A stretch of 15,373 bases of DNA from an uncultured Campylobacter sp. Its GTDB lineage: Bacteria > Campylobacterota > Campylobacteria > Campylobacterales > Campylobacteraceae. Below are positions 1 to 6,543 of this stretch, piece by piece; the first letter of the stretch is position 1; every line of letters begins with the position of its first letter. The stretch spans positions 1 through 15,373 of the forward strand of contig NZ_CALIST010000043.1 of the NCBI RefSeq assembly GCF_938041645.1, written 5' to 3'. The notes under the pieces were generated by a model. It ran no database searches, had not been told where the DNA came from, and saw only the letters and a list, made by a program, of their open reading frames with translations. Made by a program: the position numbers and the translations under genes.

Positions 1-167
1 AGAGGAATTACTTTTTTTATAAATATATTTTTTGATAGACTTTTCATGAAAGGTTCTTTTAAGTTATCTATCTTTTCAATATAATCTTCTACATTTTTTC
101 CTTTTACAGATTGTCCATTTTTTACTTTAAAACCTCCCTTATCATAAAAAGCTCCCCAATTTTGCAT
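1..167 (-). CDS. Partial AT-rich hypothetical protein, runs off window start
   Basis: The minus strand is open from 221 down to base 1 in a single frame and continues past the window edge. The first in-frame ATG is at 165-167, giving at least 55 residues. The peptide is rich in Lys, Ile and Asn and contains the stretches WGAFYDKGGF and GKNVEDYIEKIDNLKEPF, which look like real protein. I do not recognise the family. Its AT-rich codon use is sharply unlike every other gene here, which suggests transfer from a low-GC organism. The frame is also open and Lys-rich upstream of this ATG, back to an in-frame TGA at 222-224, with no ATG, GTG or TTG start there and no good ribosome site at 167. The 5' end may therefore be missing, which would make this a truncated gene. 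Confidence 0.5.
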   Translation of the reverse strand, partial: MQNWGAFYDKGGFKVKNGQSVKGKNVEDYIEKIDNLKEPFMKSLSKNIFIKKVIP

Positions 168-240
168 TATTATATCTATCTTTTCCCTCTTATTTTCAAT
201 TTTATCCTTTATTTTTTCATTTCATTTTTTTAATTTATCT

Positions 241-352
241 TTTCAAAATTTTAAAATTTAAATCTGCTAGCCTGGGTCAAATTTTGAAATTTTAAAAGGC
301 GTTGTTTCTTTTGCGGCCGCTGTTTTAATAAAATTTCAAAATTTTAAAATTT
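241..352. repeat. 19-bp direct repeat of an AAATTT-type word
   Basis: The word TTTCAAAATTTTAAAATTT occurs exactly at 241-259 and again at 334-352. The first copy sits at the point where the AT-rich foreign-looking sequence (1 to about 235) gives way to normal local composition. Confidence 0.7.
279..344. repeat. 16-bp perfect inverted repeat
   Basis: AAATTTTGAAATTTTA at 279-294 is matched by its exact reverse complement TAAAATTTCAAAATTT at 329-344, separated by 34 bases that contain a NotI-like GCGGCCGC. It could form a stem-loop in RNA or a cruciform. It could end transcription from either side, but no function is shown. Confidence 0.65.
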
Positions 353-711
353 CGGCTAAATTTGATTTAGCGGATCTGATCGCGAGTGCAGTGCCGCGAG
401 CTAAATTAAAGCGCAGCTAAATTTTAAGATGCGGCTAGAACTAGAATTTGAAGGCGGCAGGCGCGGCTGAATTAAAATTTTAAAAGCATGGCGCACAAAA
501 CCGTGGCGCCGAGGTCAAATTTAAAGTATCTCGGCGCGGTATAGATCGCAACGATCGCGCTGCTAGCGGCAAAACCAAAAACCGCCACGGCAAAACCAAA
601 ATCGCAGCAGCAAAAGCCTAGCCAGCCACGGTAAAATAAAATTGCTGCGACAAAGCTAAACCGCCGCGGCAGAAACTAAGCCCTTGCGGCTAAATTTAAG
701 GATTGCAAAGA

Positions 712-1245
712 TTGCGACGAGCGATATTTTTAAAAACAGCTACCATAATTTTAAGCGTGTTTTACCCTTTCGGTCTCTATTTTTTGCACGGCGGCGCGCG
801 AGTCTGCTTGCTCGCGGCGATGAGCGCGCTATGGGGAGCGCGAGCTGTTTTTGAAAGTAAAGATCGCGCTATTAAGGGCGCGTGCGCGGCATTTTTTGTG
901 CTGTGCGCCATATTTGGCGGTCTTGCGTATCTGTATCCGCTCATAATAAATTTCTCGCTCGCGGCGCTTTTCGCGCTCAGCCTAAGATCGACGTCTGCGA
1001 TCACGCGCCTGGCGCTTTTGAAGCAGCCAGGTCTCAACGAGCACGGCCGCGCCTACACGCGCAAGCTGACCGGAATTTGGCTCGGATTCTTCGTGCTAAA
1101 CGGCCTACTTAGCGCGGCGCTACTGCTACCGCGAGATAAAATTTATTGGAGCGTTTACTGCGGCGCGATCTCATATGTCCTCATCGGCGCGCTGATCGGC
1201 GGCGAGATGATTTTTAGGAAATTTTATGTTAAAAAATTTGATTAA
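712..1245 (+). CDS. COG4648-type inner-membrane protein of aryl polyene cluster (ApeG-like)
   Basis: This is a polytopic membrane protein of about 177 residues with roughly five hydrophobic segments. The pattern NEHGRAYTRKLTGIWLGFFV followed by NGLLSAALLL and a C-terminal GGEMIFRKFY is typical of the COG4648 proteins found next to the acyl-ACP ligase in aryl polyene (APE) clusters. Its biochemical role in that pathway is not established; placement suggests it works at the membrane where the polyene is assembled or attached to lipid. I chose TTG at 712 because AAGGA (698-702) lies 9 bases upstream; the longer frame from TTG 703 would leave almost no spacing. The last 20 bases overlap the start of the ligase gene, so translation is probably coupled. 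This is the first gene of the operon. Confidence 0.75.
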   Translation: MRRAIFLKTATIILSVFYPFGLYFLHGGARVCLLAAMSALWGARAVFESKDRAIKGACAAFFVLCAIFGGLAYLYPLIINFSLAALFALSLRSTSAITRLALLKQPGLNEHGRAYTRKLTGIWLGFFVLNGLLSAALLLPRDKIYWSVYCGAISYVLIGALIGGEMIFRKFYVKKFD

Positions 1246-3370
1246 TTCTTTGGAGCCTTACGAGCGCGAAATCCTTGCCGCGGCGGCTCTTGCGCGCGAT
1301 TTGGCAAAAACTGGATGCAAGCAGAGCGAAGCGGCAAGCTTAAAAGGCGCGGACAAACCCCAAAGCAGCGCGGCAAACGTAAATTTAAAATACGCGGAAA
1401 ATTCTAGCAGAAGCGCAAATTTTAATGATGCTAAAAATTCTAGCGGCGGCTCAGATGCCGCACGTGCCCTACAATCGGCGCAGACGCAAGAGCAAGAACG
1501 CGCGCCGATGATCGAAATTTACGGCGAGGACGCGACAGAGTTTATCGCATTTTTTTTCGGTGCAATGATTGCGGGCTTTGCACCCGTACTGCTGCGAGAG
1601 CCCAAATTTAGCGGCGAATTTCATCTTGGCGGCGACGTGAAAATTCCAAATCTCGCTGCAGCACAAAATTTAGACGAATTCAGCCCGCATGATTTAGAAA
1701 ACATTTCGTCTCACGATACGGGAAAATCCGCGCTTAAAATTTCATCTAAAAACGCGCCGCAAAATCACGCGCCGTGCGAGCAAGAGGCTGTCTCTTTGCA
1801 CCTACTGCGCGCCGATCAAAAATTTTATATCAAAACTTCGGGCTCCACGGGCGAGGCAAAAAATATCGAAAAAAGTCTGCGCGATATGGTTTTGGAGGCG
1901 GAATTTTTAGTAGAAAGATTCGGCCTTTGCGCAAGCGATCAATTTTTATCTGGCGTCTCGCACCAAAATATGTTTGGGCTCACATTTAGCATCTTCGTGC
2001 CGCTGCTTTGCGGCTCGCGCACGCAAAAAGGCGGCCTAAACTACCCTGAAATCATCCTCGCAGCCGATCTTGCGGGCGCCGTGCTGATCAGCTCGCCCAC
2101 GGTGCTCGGCGCGCTGTGCGAGCACGCAGACGCCGCAAACATAGCGCCTTTGAGCACCATTTTTAGCGCGGGCGCGCCGCTAAGTCCTGCGATCCGAGAT
2201 AGGTTACGCGCGCTTAGCAGCGCCCGCATCGTCGATATTTACGGCTCCAGCGAGACGGGCGTGATCGCCTGCAACGAAGGCGCGGGACTTAAGAATTTTG
2301 CCCCCGTTAGCGTGCAGATCCGCACGGATATTGATAGCAACGGCGCGGAGAAACGCGAGGGCGAGCTCTTTGATCCTGTGGCAAGCTCTTGCGGCGAAAA
2401 TTCTGCGGCAGAGCCTAAAACGAGCCGTGCGGACGGGCAAAATACAGACGGACAAGACGCAAACCGCTCGGGCGAGCAGGCGTCTAAATTTAATGCAGAC
2501 GTTAGCGATAAAACCGCAGCCAGCCAGAAAAACAGCCCCGCACCGATCATCGCAACAAAACACGACGATAAATTTACGCAAGAGAGCGAGCTTTGCGATA
2601 AATTTACGACAAAGCGGCCCGCCGACCAATTTTCGCAAACGGGCGAGTTTACGATCAGCTCGCCTTGGTGCGAGCGCTTTGAAAGCCGCGATTTCGGCTA
2701 TGTGTGCGCAGATGAGATCACGCTTTTGGGGCGCGGCGATCGCACCGTAAAGATCAACGAAAACCGCGTGAGCCTCGATCTTCTCGAAGCCAAACTCCGC
2801 TCGCACGAATTTATCGGCGAGTGCAGGATTGATCTGCACCCACAGCGAGACCGCGCCGTAGCTCTTATCAAGCTCAGCGAACGCGGCGAGCAGGCGTTTC
2901 GCGCAGGCGGCAAAAAGGGCGTCACGGACGAGTTAAAGGCCTTTTTAAAGCCCGAATTCGGCGCGATTTTGCGCTACTTTAAGATCGCAAGCAAGCTGCC
3001 TTTTAATGAGCAGGGCAAGCTAAGCAAAAAGGACTTTTTAAGCGCCCTGCAGCGCTACGAGGTGCCAATTTTCGAGCGGAGCGCGGAGAGTGAGTTTCGC
3101 GCGAAGGTGCGAGCCAGCGACTTTTATTTTGACGGACACTTTGCGCGATTTGCGCTGGTGCCCGCGTTTATGCAGCTTCGCTTCGTATTGATCTGCGCAA
3201 AAGCCCTCGACTACGAGCTGGACGGCACGCAAAAGATAGAAAATTTAAAATTTACGAATTTCATCCGCCCCGGCGATGAAATTTTAATCAAAATCACCGA
3301 AGCAAGCGGCAAACTCCGCTTTGAAATTTCAAACGACAAGGTCTGCGCCAGTGGAAGAATTTGCCTTTAA
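1226..3370 (+). CDS. Acyl-ACP/AMP ligase fused to hot-dog dehydratase (ApeH-ApeI-like)
   Basis: The 714-residue protein has two enzymes. Residues 1-610 are an ANL adenylating enzyme: phosphate loop TSGSTGEAK (204-212), YGSSETG (339-345), GRGDRTVKI (502-510), and the catalytic-lysine region LPFNEQGKLS (591-600, Lys598). In APE synthesis this ligase activates the aromatic starter (4-hydroxybenzoate type) and loads it on an acyl carrier protein. Residues about 615-714 form a FabZ/ApeI-like hot-dog domain with GHF (637-639, His638), VPAFMQL (645-651) and KFTNFIRPGDE (675-685), expected to dehydrate 3-hydroxyacyl-ACP. In well-studied APE clusters these are two separate genes. The ligase core is interrupted by low-complexity stretches at about 31-92, 143-190 and 369-470. 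The start ATG has AGGAA a few bases upstream. The stop overlaps the next gene by 20 bases. Confidence 0.85.
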   Translation: MLKNLINSLEPYEREILAAAALARDLAKTGCKQSEAASLKGADKPQSSAANVNLKYAENSSRSANFNDAKNSSGGSDAARALQSAQTQEQERAPMIEIYGEDATEFIAFFFGAMIAGFAPVLLREPKFSGEFHLGGDVKIPNLAAAQNLDEFSPHDLENISSHDTGKSALKISSKNAPQNHAPCEQEAVSLHLLRADQKFYIKTSGSTGEAKNIEKSLRDMVLEAEFLVERFGLCASDQFLSGVSHQNMFGLTFSIFVPLLCGSRTQKGGLNYPEIILAADLAGAVLISSPTVLGALCEHADAANIAPLSTIFSAGAPLSPAIRDRLRALSSARIVDIYGSSETGVIACNEGAGLKNFAPVSVQIRTDIDSNGAEKREGELFDPVASSCGENSAAEPKTSRADGQNTDGQDANRSGEQASKFNADVSDKTAASQKNSPAPIIATKHDDKFTQESELCDKFTTKRPADQFSQTGEFTISSPWCERFESRDFGYVCADEITLLGRGDRTVKINENRVSLDLLEAKLRSHEFIGECRIDLHPQRDRAVALIKLSERGEQAFRAGGKKGVTDELKAFLKPEFGAILRYFKIASKLPFNEQGKLSKKDFLSALQRYEVPIFERSAESEFRAKVRASDFYFDGHFARFALVPAFMQLRFVLICAKALDYELDGTQKIENLKFTNFIRPGDEILIKITEASGKLRFEISNDKVCASGRICL

Positions 3371-4352
3371 GCCCGCATTTTTACTGCCCTACTTCAACCA
3401 CCCCGCGCGCATCGCCGAGCTCGTGCACGCCCTGGCGCCCATCGCGCCCGTGCTGATCGTGGACGACGGTAGCGACGAAGCGAGCAAAAGCGCGCTAAAG
3501 GGGCTTGCGGCTCAAATTTACACCCGCGCGCAAAACGGCGGCAAAGGCGCTGCCGTGTGCGACGGCCTAGTGTGGGCGAAGAAACTTGGATTTACGCATG
3601 CTTTTCAGATCGACGCGGACTTTCAGCACGACGTAAGCAGATGCGAGGAGTTTTTGGCACTTGCGGCGCAGCAGCCCTCCGCGCTGATCTGCGCTGCGCC
3701 CGCGTATGACGAAAGCGCGCCCAAATCCCGCCTACACGGACGCAAGATAATGAATTTTTGGTGCGTGGTAAACACACTCTCGCACCGCATAAAAGACGCG
3801 ATGTGCGGCTTTAGAATCTACCCGCTAGAGGGGATCGTGCTGCTTCTGCCTCGCACCAAAAACCGTAGGATGGGCTTTGATGCCGAAATTTTAATCCTAG
3901 CCGTGCGCGCGGGGCTAGAGATAAAATGGCTCGATCTGGCGGTGCGCTATGAAGCGGGCGGAGTGAGCCACTTTGCGCCGTTTCGGGATAATTTCGGAAT
4001 TTCGCTGATGCACGCTAGGCTATTTTGCGGGCTTCCGCTCTGGCTTGCAAAAAGAGCGCTAGAGCGCGCCTGCGATAAATTTAAAAAGCGCAGCTTGCAG
4101 GATGTTTCGCAGCGGCGCGCAGACGAAACTTTGCAAGGGCTAGCGGGGCAAAACTTTTGCGGCGGAGCGCGGCGCGATAGTTGCAAAGGTGCAAAAGAGG
4201 AGATGGACGGCGGCGCAAACGAAAAAGCTGGTATCGAAAAATGCGGCGACAACGCCGCAGTACAAAGCTCACAGGCGGAAAATTCAGCGCAAAGTTCGTT
4301 CGTAAAAGCCTCGCCACAGAGTACCAGCGCAAAGGACGGGTGCGATGGCTAA
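3351..4352 (+). CDS. Family 2 glycosyltransferase (ApeJ-like GT part)
   Basis: This is a GT2 (GT-A fold) enzyme. Counting from the chosen start, VDDGS is at 37-41, NGGKGAAV at 62-69, and the metal/nucleotide-sugar binding QIDADFQH at 86-93 with the DxD pair Asp88/Asp90. MCGFRIYP and NRRMGFDAEIL follow, as in DPM-synthase-like transferases. In APE clusters a GT of this type, often fused to an acyltransferase, is thought to link the polyene to its lipid-sugar anchor; here the two are separate, adjacent genes. I prefer GTG at 3351 because AAGG lies 9 bases upstream. The frame is open further up to TTG 3321, which would lie deep in the preceding gene. From about residue 250 the protein becomes Gly/Ala/Lys/Ser-rich low-complexity sequence with no recognisable fold. 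It overlaps the acyltransferase gene by 8 bases. Confidence 0.85.
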   Translation: MEEFAFKPAFLLPYFNHPARIAELVHALAPIAPVLIVDDGSDEASKSALKGLAAQIYTRAQNGGKGAAVCDGLVWAKKLGFTHAFQIDADFQHDVSRCEEFLALAAQQPSALICAAPAYDESAPKSRLHGRKIMNFWCVVNTLSHRIKDAMCGFRIYPLEGIVLLLPRTKNRRMGFDAEILILAVRAGLEIKWLDLAVRYEAGGVSHFAPFRDNFGISLMHARLFCGLPLWLAKRALERACDKFKKRSLQDVSQRRADETLQGLAGQNFCGGARRDSCKGAKEEMDGGANEKAGIEKCGDNAAVQSSQAENSAQSSFVKASPQSTSAKDGCDG

Positions 4353-5469
4353 GCACTGGAGTGAAAACAACGAAAAGGCGGGCGCGGCGCTTTTAAATTT
4401 AGCCCGCTTCATCACGCTTCACACGCCTGATTTTTGCATGCGAGGCACCGCACTTTGCATCTCGGCGATCTATTTTGCGCTGCTTAAAAACGAACGGCGC
4501 GCGATCAGGGAGTTTTTGCGGCACGCGCTTGATCGCGAGCCCAAGATTCGCGAAATTTACGCGAATTTTTATAAATTTTCCCTCAGTCTGTGCGAAAAAA
4601 TCGCAGTTTGGAACGGCAAGATCGCGCTAGATCAAATACGGGTGCAAAGCGGCATGAAGGAGCTTTTAAGCGACGGAACGGGCAAAATTTTAATCACTTC
4701 GCACTTCGGCAACACCGAGATCGCGCGCGCCCTTTCAGCAAGCACGGCGGGGATAAAAATCAACGTGCTGATCTTTCGCAAACACAGCGAAAATTTTATG
4801 AAATTTATTGAAAAAATGGGCGGCGGCGTGAAAATTCTTTACGTCGGCGAGCTCGGTATCGGCGAGATGCTGCAAATCAAAGAGCTACTACAAAACGGCG
4901 AGCACATCGCGGTAATGGGCGATCGCATGCCGGTGGGCTCGGATAAATTTCAAAGCGAGGATTTTTTAGGACGCAGCGCGAACTTCCCGATCGGCGGCTA
5001 CCTGCTCGCTAAAATTTTGGACGCGCCGCTATTTAGCCTATGGTGCTACGAGGGGCGCAGCGGCCACGAGCTTCGGCTGCAGCCGCTGCCTGCGCCGCTA
5101 AAAAGCCGCGATAAGGCGCGATCTGTAGCGGCGCCGCTTAAAAGCTACGTGCGGCAGCTCGAGCTTTATGCCAAAGAATTTCCTTCTCAATGGTATAATT
5201 TCTTTGATTTTTGGGCGCAAGGGAAAAACGCGAGCGATGTGGAGCGCGACGGCACCGTAAATTTCGACGAGACGAGTTCAAACGCTGTGTCAAATTTAAA
5301 TGGCGCAGCGGATTTAAATGACACGACGAGTTCAAATACGGCGTCAAATTTGAAAAATACGGCGAGTTCGGATACTGCGCTAAATTTAGATAATTCGAAT
5401 TTAACCGCCGCAAAATCCGCCGCGCAAGACGAAAAATTTCATAGCGGAGAGAGGAATGAAAGAGTATAA
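4345..5469 (+). CDS. LpxL/HtrB-like lysophospholipid acyltransferase of APE cluster
   Basis: The 374-residue protein begins HWSENNEKAG, the usual opening of LpxL-like acyltransferases, and has the catalytic HX4E motif as HFGNTE (about residues 119-124), then GDRMPVGSDKF and NFPIGGYLLA (about 190-220), which match the conserved second half of the family. It should transfer an acyl chain to a membrane glycolipid; context points to the APE lipid anchor rather than to lipid A. ATG at 4345 has AAGGA at 4332-4336. The enzyme domain ends near residue 298. The last ~75 residues are low complexity, including six-residue repeats (SSNAVS, NLNGAA, DLNDTT, SSNTAS, NLKNTA, SSDTAL, NLDNSN) from residue 311. 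It overlaps the thioesterase gene by 14 bases. Confidence 0.85.
   Translation: MAKHWSENNEKAGAALLNLARFITLHTPDFCMRGTALCISAIYFALLKNERRAIREFLRHALDREPKIREIYANFYKFSLSLCEKIAVWNGKIALDQIRVQSGMKELLSDGTGKILITSHFGNTEIARALSASTAGIKINVLIFRKHSENFMKFIEKMGGGVKILYVGELGIGEMLQIKELLQNGEHIAVMGDRMPVGSDKFQSEDFLGRSANFPIGGYLLAKILDAPLFSLWCYEGRSGHELRLQPLPAPLKSRDKARSVAAPLKSYVRQLELYAKEFPSQWYNFFDFWAQGKNASDVERDGTVNFDETSSNAVSNLNGAADLNDTTSSNTASNLKNTASSDTALNLDNSNLTAAKSAAQDEKFHSGERNERV
5274..5399 (+). repeat. In-frame 18-bp tandem repeat in acyltransferase tail
   Basis: Near-copies beginning GAGTTC occur at 5274, 5328 and 5364, spaced 54 and 36 bases, both multiples of 18. The encoded peptide reads as degenerate hexapeptides alternating SSNxxx and NLxNxx. 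Each unit carries a TCAAATTT or TAAATTT word, the same word common in the intergenic DNA of this window. Confidence 0.7.
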
Positions 5470-5983
5470 ATTTCGCGCCAGATTTTACGACGCCGATCCG
5501 ATGGGCGTGATGTGGCACGGCAACTACGTAAAGCTCTGCGAGGACGCTAGATGCGAGTTTTGGCGCGACGCAGGTTACACATATATGCAGATGAGAGATG
5601 ATGGATTTATATATCCCATTATCAAAATGGAGTTTAAATTTATCGCGCCGATACTTTTTGACGACGAGGTTGCGGTAAGCATCGAGCTGCTTGAGTGCGA
5701 CACGATAATAAAATTCTCCTACCGCATCAAAAGCCCATCCGGCGCGCTCCTAGCCAAGGCAACCACGTCGCAAGCCGCGGTGGAGCTTGATTCCAAAAGG
5801 ACGCTGTATGAGATACCGCCGCAGCTAAGGGAGTGCGCGGATAAAATTTTAGCAAAGAAAAATTCCGCGGGTAAAATTTCGGCGGCAGATAAAATTTCAT
5901 CGGCAAGCAAAGCTGTGCCCGAGCAAGAGCGCTCTCAAAATGCCGCGGCAAATGAAATTTTGCCTAGCGATAACGAGCAGTGA
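5456..5983 (+). CDS. 4-hydroxybenzoyl-CoA thioesterase-family protein (ApeK-like)
   Basis: This is a hot-dog thioesterase of the YbgC/4HBT type: the N-terminus FYDADPMGVMWHGNYVKLCE (from about residue 10) carries the family's catalytic Asp within DADPMGVMWHGNY. Residues 1-130 make up a normal-length family member. In APE systems the thioesterase is believed to release or proofread acyl chains on the carrier protein. The last ~45 residues are an extra Lys/Ser/Ala-rich tail with repeated DKIL, GKIS and DKIS, encoded by GATAAAATTT-type words. GGAG at 5446-5449 precedes the ATG by 6 bases. A 32-base gap separates it from the LolA-like gene. Confidence 0.85.
   Translation: MKEYKFRARFYDADPMGVMWHGNYVKLCEDARCEFWRDAGYTYMQMRDDGFIYPIIKMEFKFIAPILFDDEVAVSIELLECDTIIKFSYRIKSPSGALLAKATTSQAAVELDSKRTLYEIPPQLRECADKILAKKNSAGKISAADKISSASKAVPEQERSQNAAANEILPSDNEQ
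5839..5908 (+). repeat. GATAAAATTT-type repeats inside thioesterase tail
   Basis: The words GGATAAAATTTTAGC, GGGTAAAATTTCGGC and CAGATAAAATTTCATC follow one another within about 70 bases in the coding tail and give the peptides DKIL, GKIS and DKIS. The same GATAAAATTT core forms the intergenic array at 8728-8876. Confidence 0.7.
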
Positions 5984-6015
5984 AATTTAGCGAGCATAAA
6001 ATTTAAAGGACTACG

Positions 6016-6543
6016 ATGAAAATTTTAGCTTTATTTTTGGCGATTTTGGGGCTTGCGGGCGCGCTTGAAGTAAGCGATCTGGCGCTTAAGACCGACAATA
6101 TCGGCGGCAAATTTAGCGAAACGCTCAGCATCGAGGGCTTTGCCGAGCCCGTGCGAAGCAGCGGCGAGTTTAAAATCAAAGGCGGCGAGCTGTTTTGGAC
6201 GACGCTAGAGCCGGTGCGAAGCGAGCTAAAAATCGGCGCAGACGGCGTTTTTGAGCGTAGCGGCGCGGCATGGATCAAAAGCGCCGATTCGCTTTTTGAT
6301 AAGGACACTTTTTTGGCGATCTCGCGCCTGGACGTAGCGCGGCTTAGCAAAAATTTCTCGATCGCGCTAAGCGGCAGCAAAGATGCGTGGCGCGCCGAGC
6401 TAAGCCCCAAGGGGATGCTGCAAAATATCTTTAAAAATATCGTGATCGAGGGCGGCGCCTACGTCAGAGTGCTGCGAATTAGCAGCGCTAACGGCGACGT
6501 GAGCGAAAACGTATTTTCGGACGTCGTGAGCTTAGATGAGTAA
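6016..6543 (+). CDS. LolA-like outer-membrane lipoprotein carrier (ApeL-like)
   Basis: The 175-residue protein starts with a clean signal peptide, KILALFLAILGLAGA, likely cut near residue 16. The mature part is a series of short beta strands with GEFKIKGGELFWTTLEPV (about 50-67), the characteristic LolA-family pattern in which a strand ending in a Trp/Tyr-Pro-like turn lines a hydrophobic cavity. It should carry a lipid-linked polyene or a lipoprotein across the periplasm to the outer membrane. AAAGGA ends 5 bases before the ATG. Its end overlaps the exporter gene start by 8 bases, so the two products are probably made together. It is a divergent relative rather than the housekeeping LolA. 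Confidence 0.75.
   Translation: MKILALFLAILGLAGALEVSDLALKTDNIGGKFSETLSIEGFAEPVRSSGEFKIKGGELFWTTLEPVRSELKIGADGVFERSGAAWIKSADSLFDKDTFLAISRLDVARLSKNFSIALSGSKDAWRAELSPKGMLQNIFKNIVIEGGAYVRVLRISSANGDVSENVFSDVVSLDE

Larger units (their letters stand above)
222..711. other. Gene-free AAATTT-rich spacer
   Basis: No convincing reading frame is visible on either strand. The first part (about 240-360) is built from AAATTT/AAAATTTT words with a direct and an inverted repeat, listed separately. The second part (about 555-690) is a degenerate set of short GC/A-rich units; the 14-base word CGGCAAAACCAAAA occurs at 567-580 and 588-601, a 21-base period. I see no clear promoter for the operon that follows. 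Confidence 0.6.

Noticed and set aside
703..711. Start of the first operon gene at TTG 703
   Set aside because: The only ribosome site, AAGGA, ends at 702, leaving no spacing; TTG 712 has a 9-base spacing.
2298..2750. Plus-strand open frame in another phase of the ligase gene
   Set aside because: It overlaps the low-complexity insert and is a by-product of its composition; there is no ribosome site.
2204..2839. Long minus-strand open frame of 211 codons
   Set aside because: It lies wholly inside the ligase gene, opposite conserved adenylation motifs, and its Arg/Ala/Cys-rich peptide has no domain-like pattern.
4345..5469. Assignment as lipid A acyltransferase LpxL
   Set aside because: The fold is shared, but the gene is locked into the ape-like operon by overlaps on both sides, so an APE lipid-anchor role fits better.
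5138..5518. Minus-strand frame rich in LNSS/YLN repeats
   Set aside because: It is the antisense of the repeat-bearing acyltransferase tail and has no independent support.
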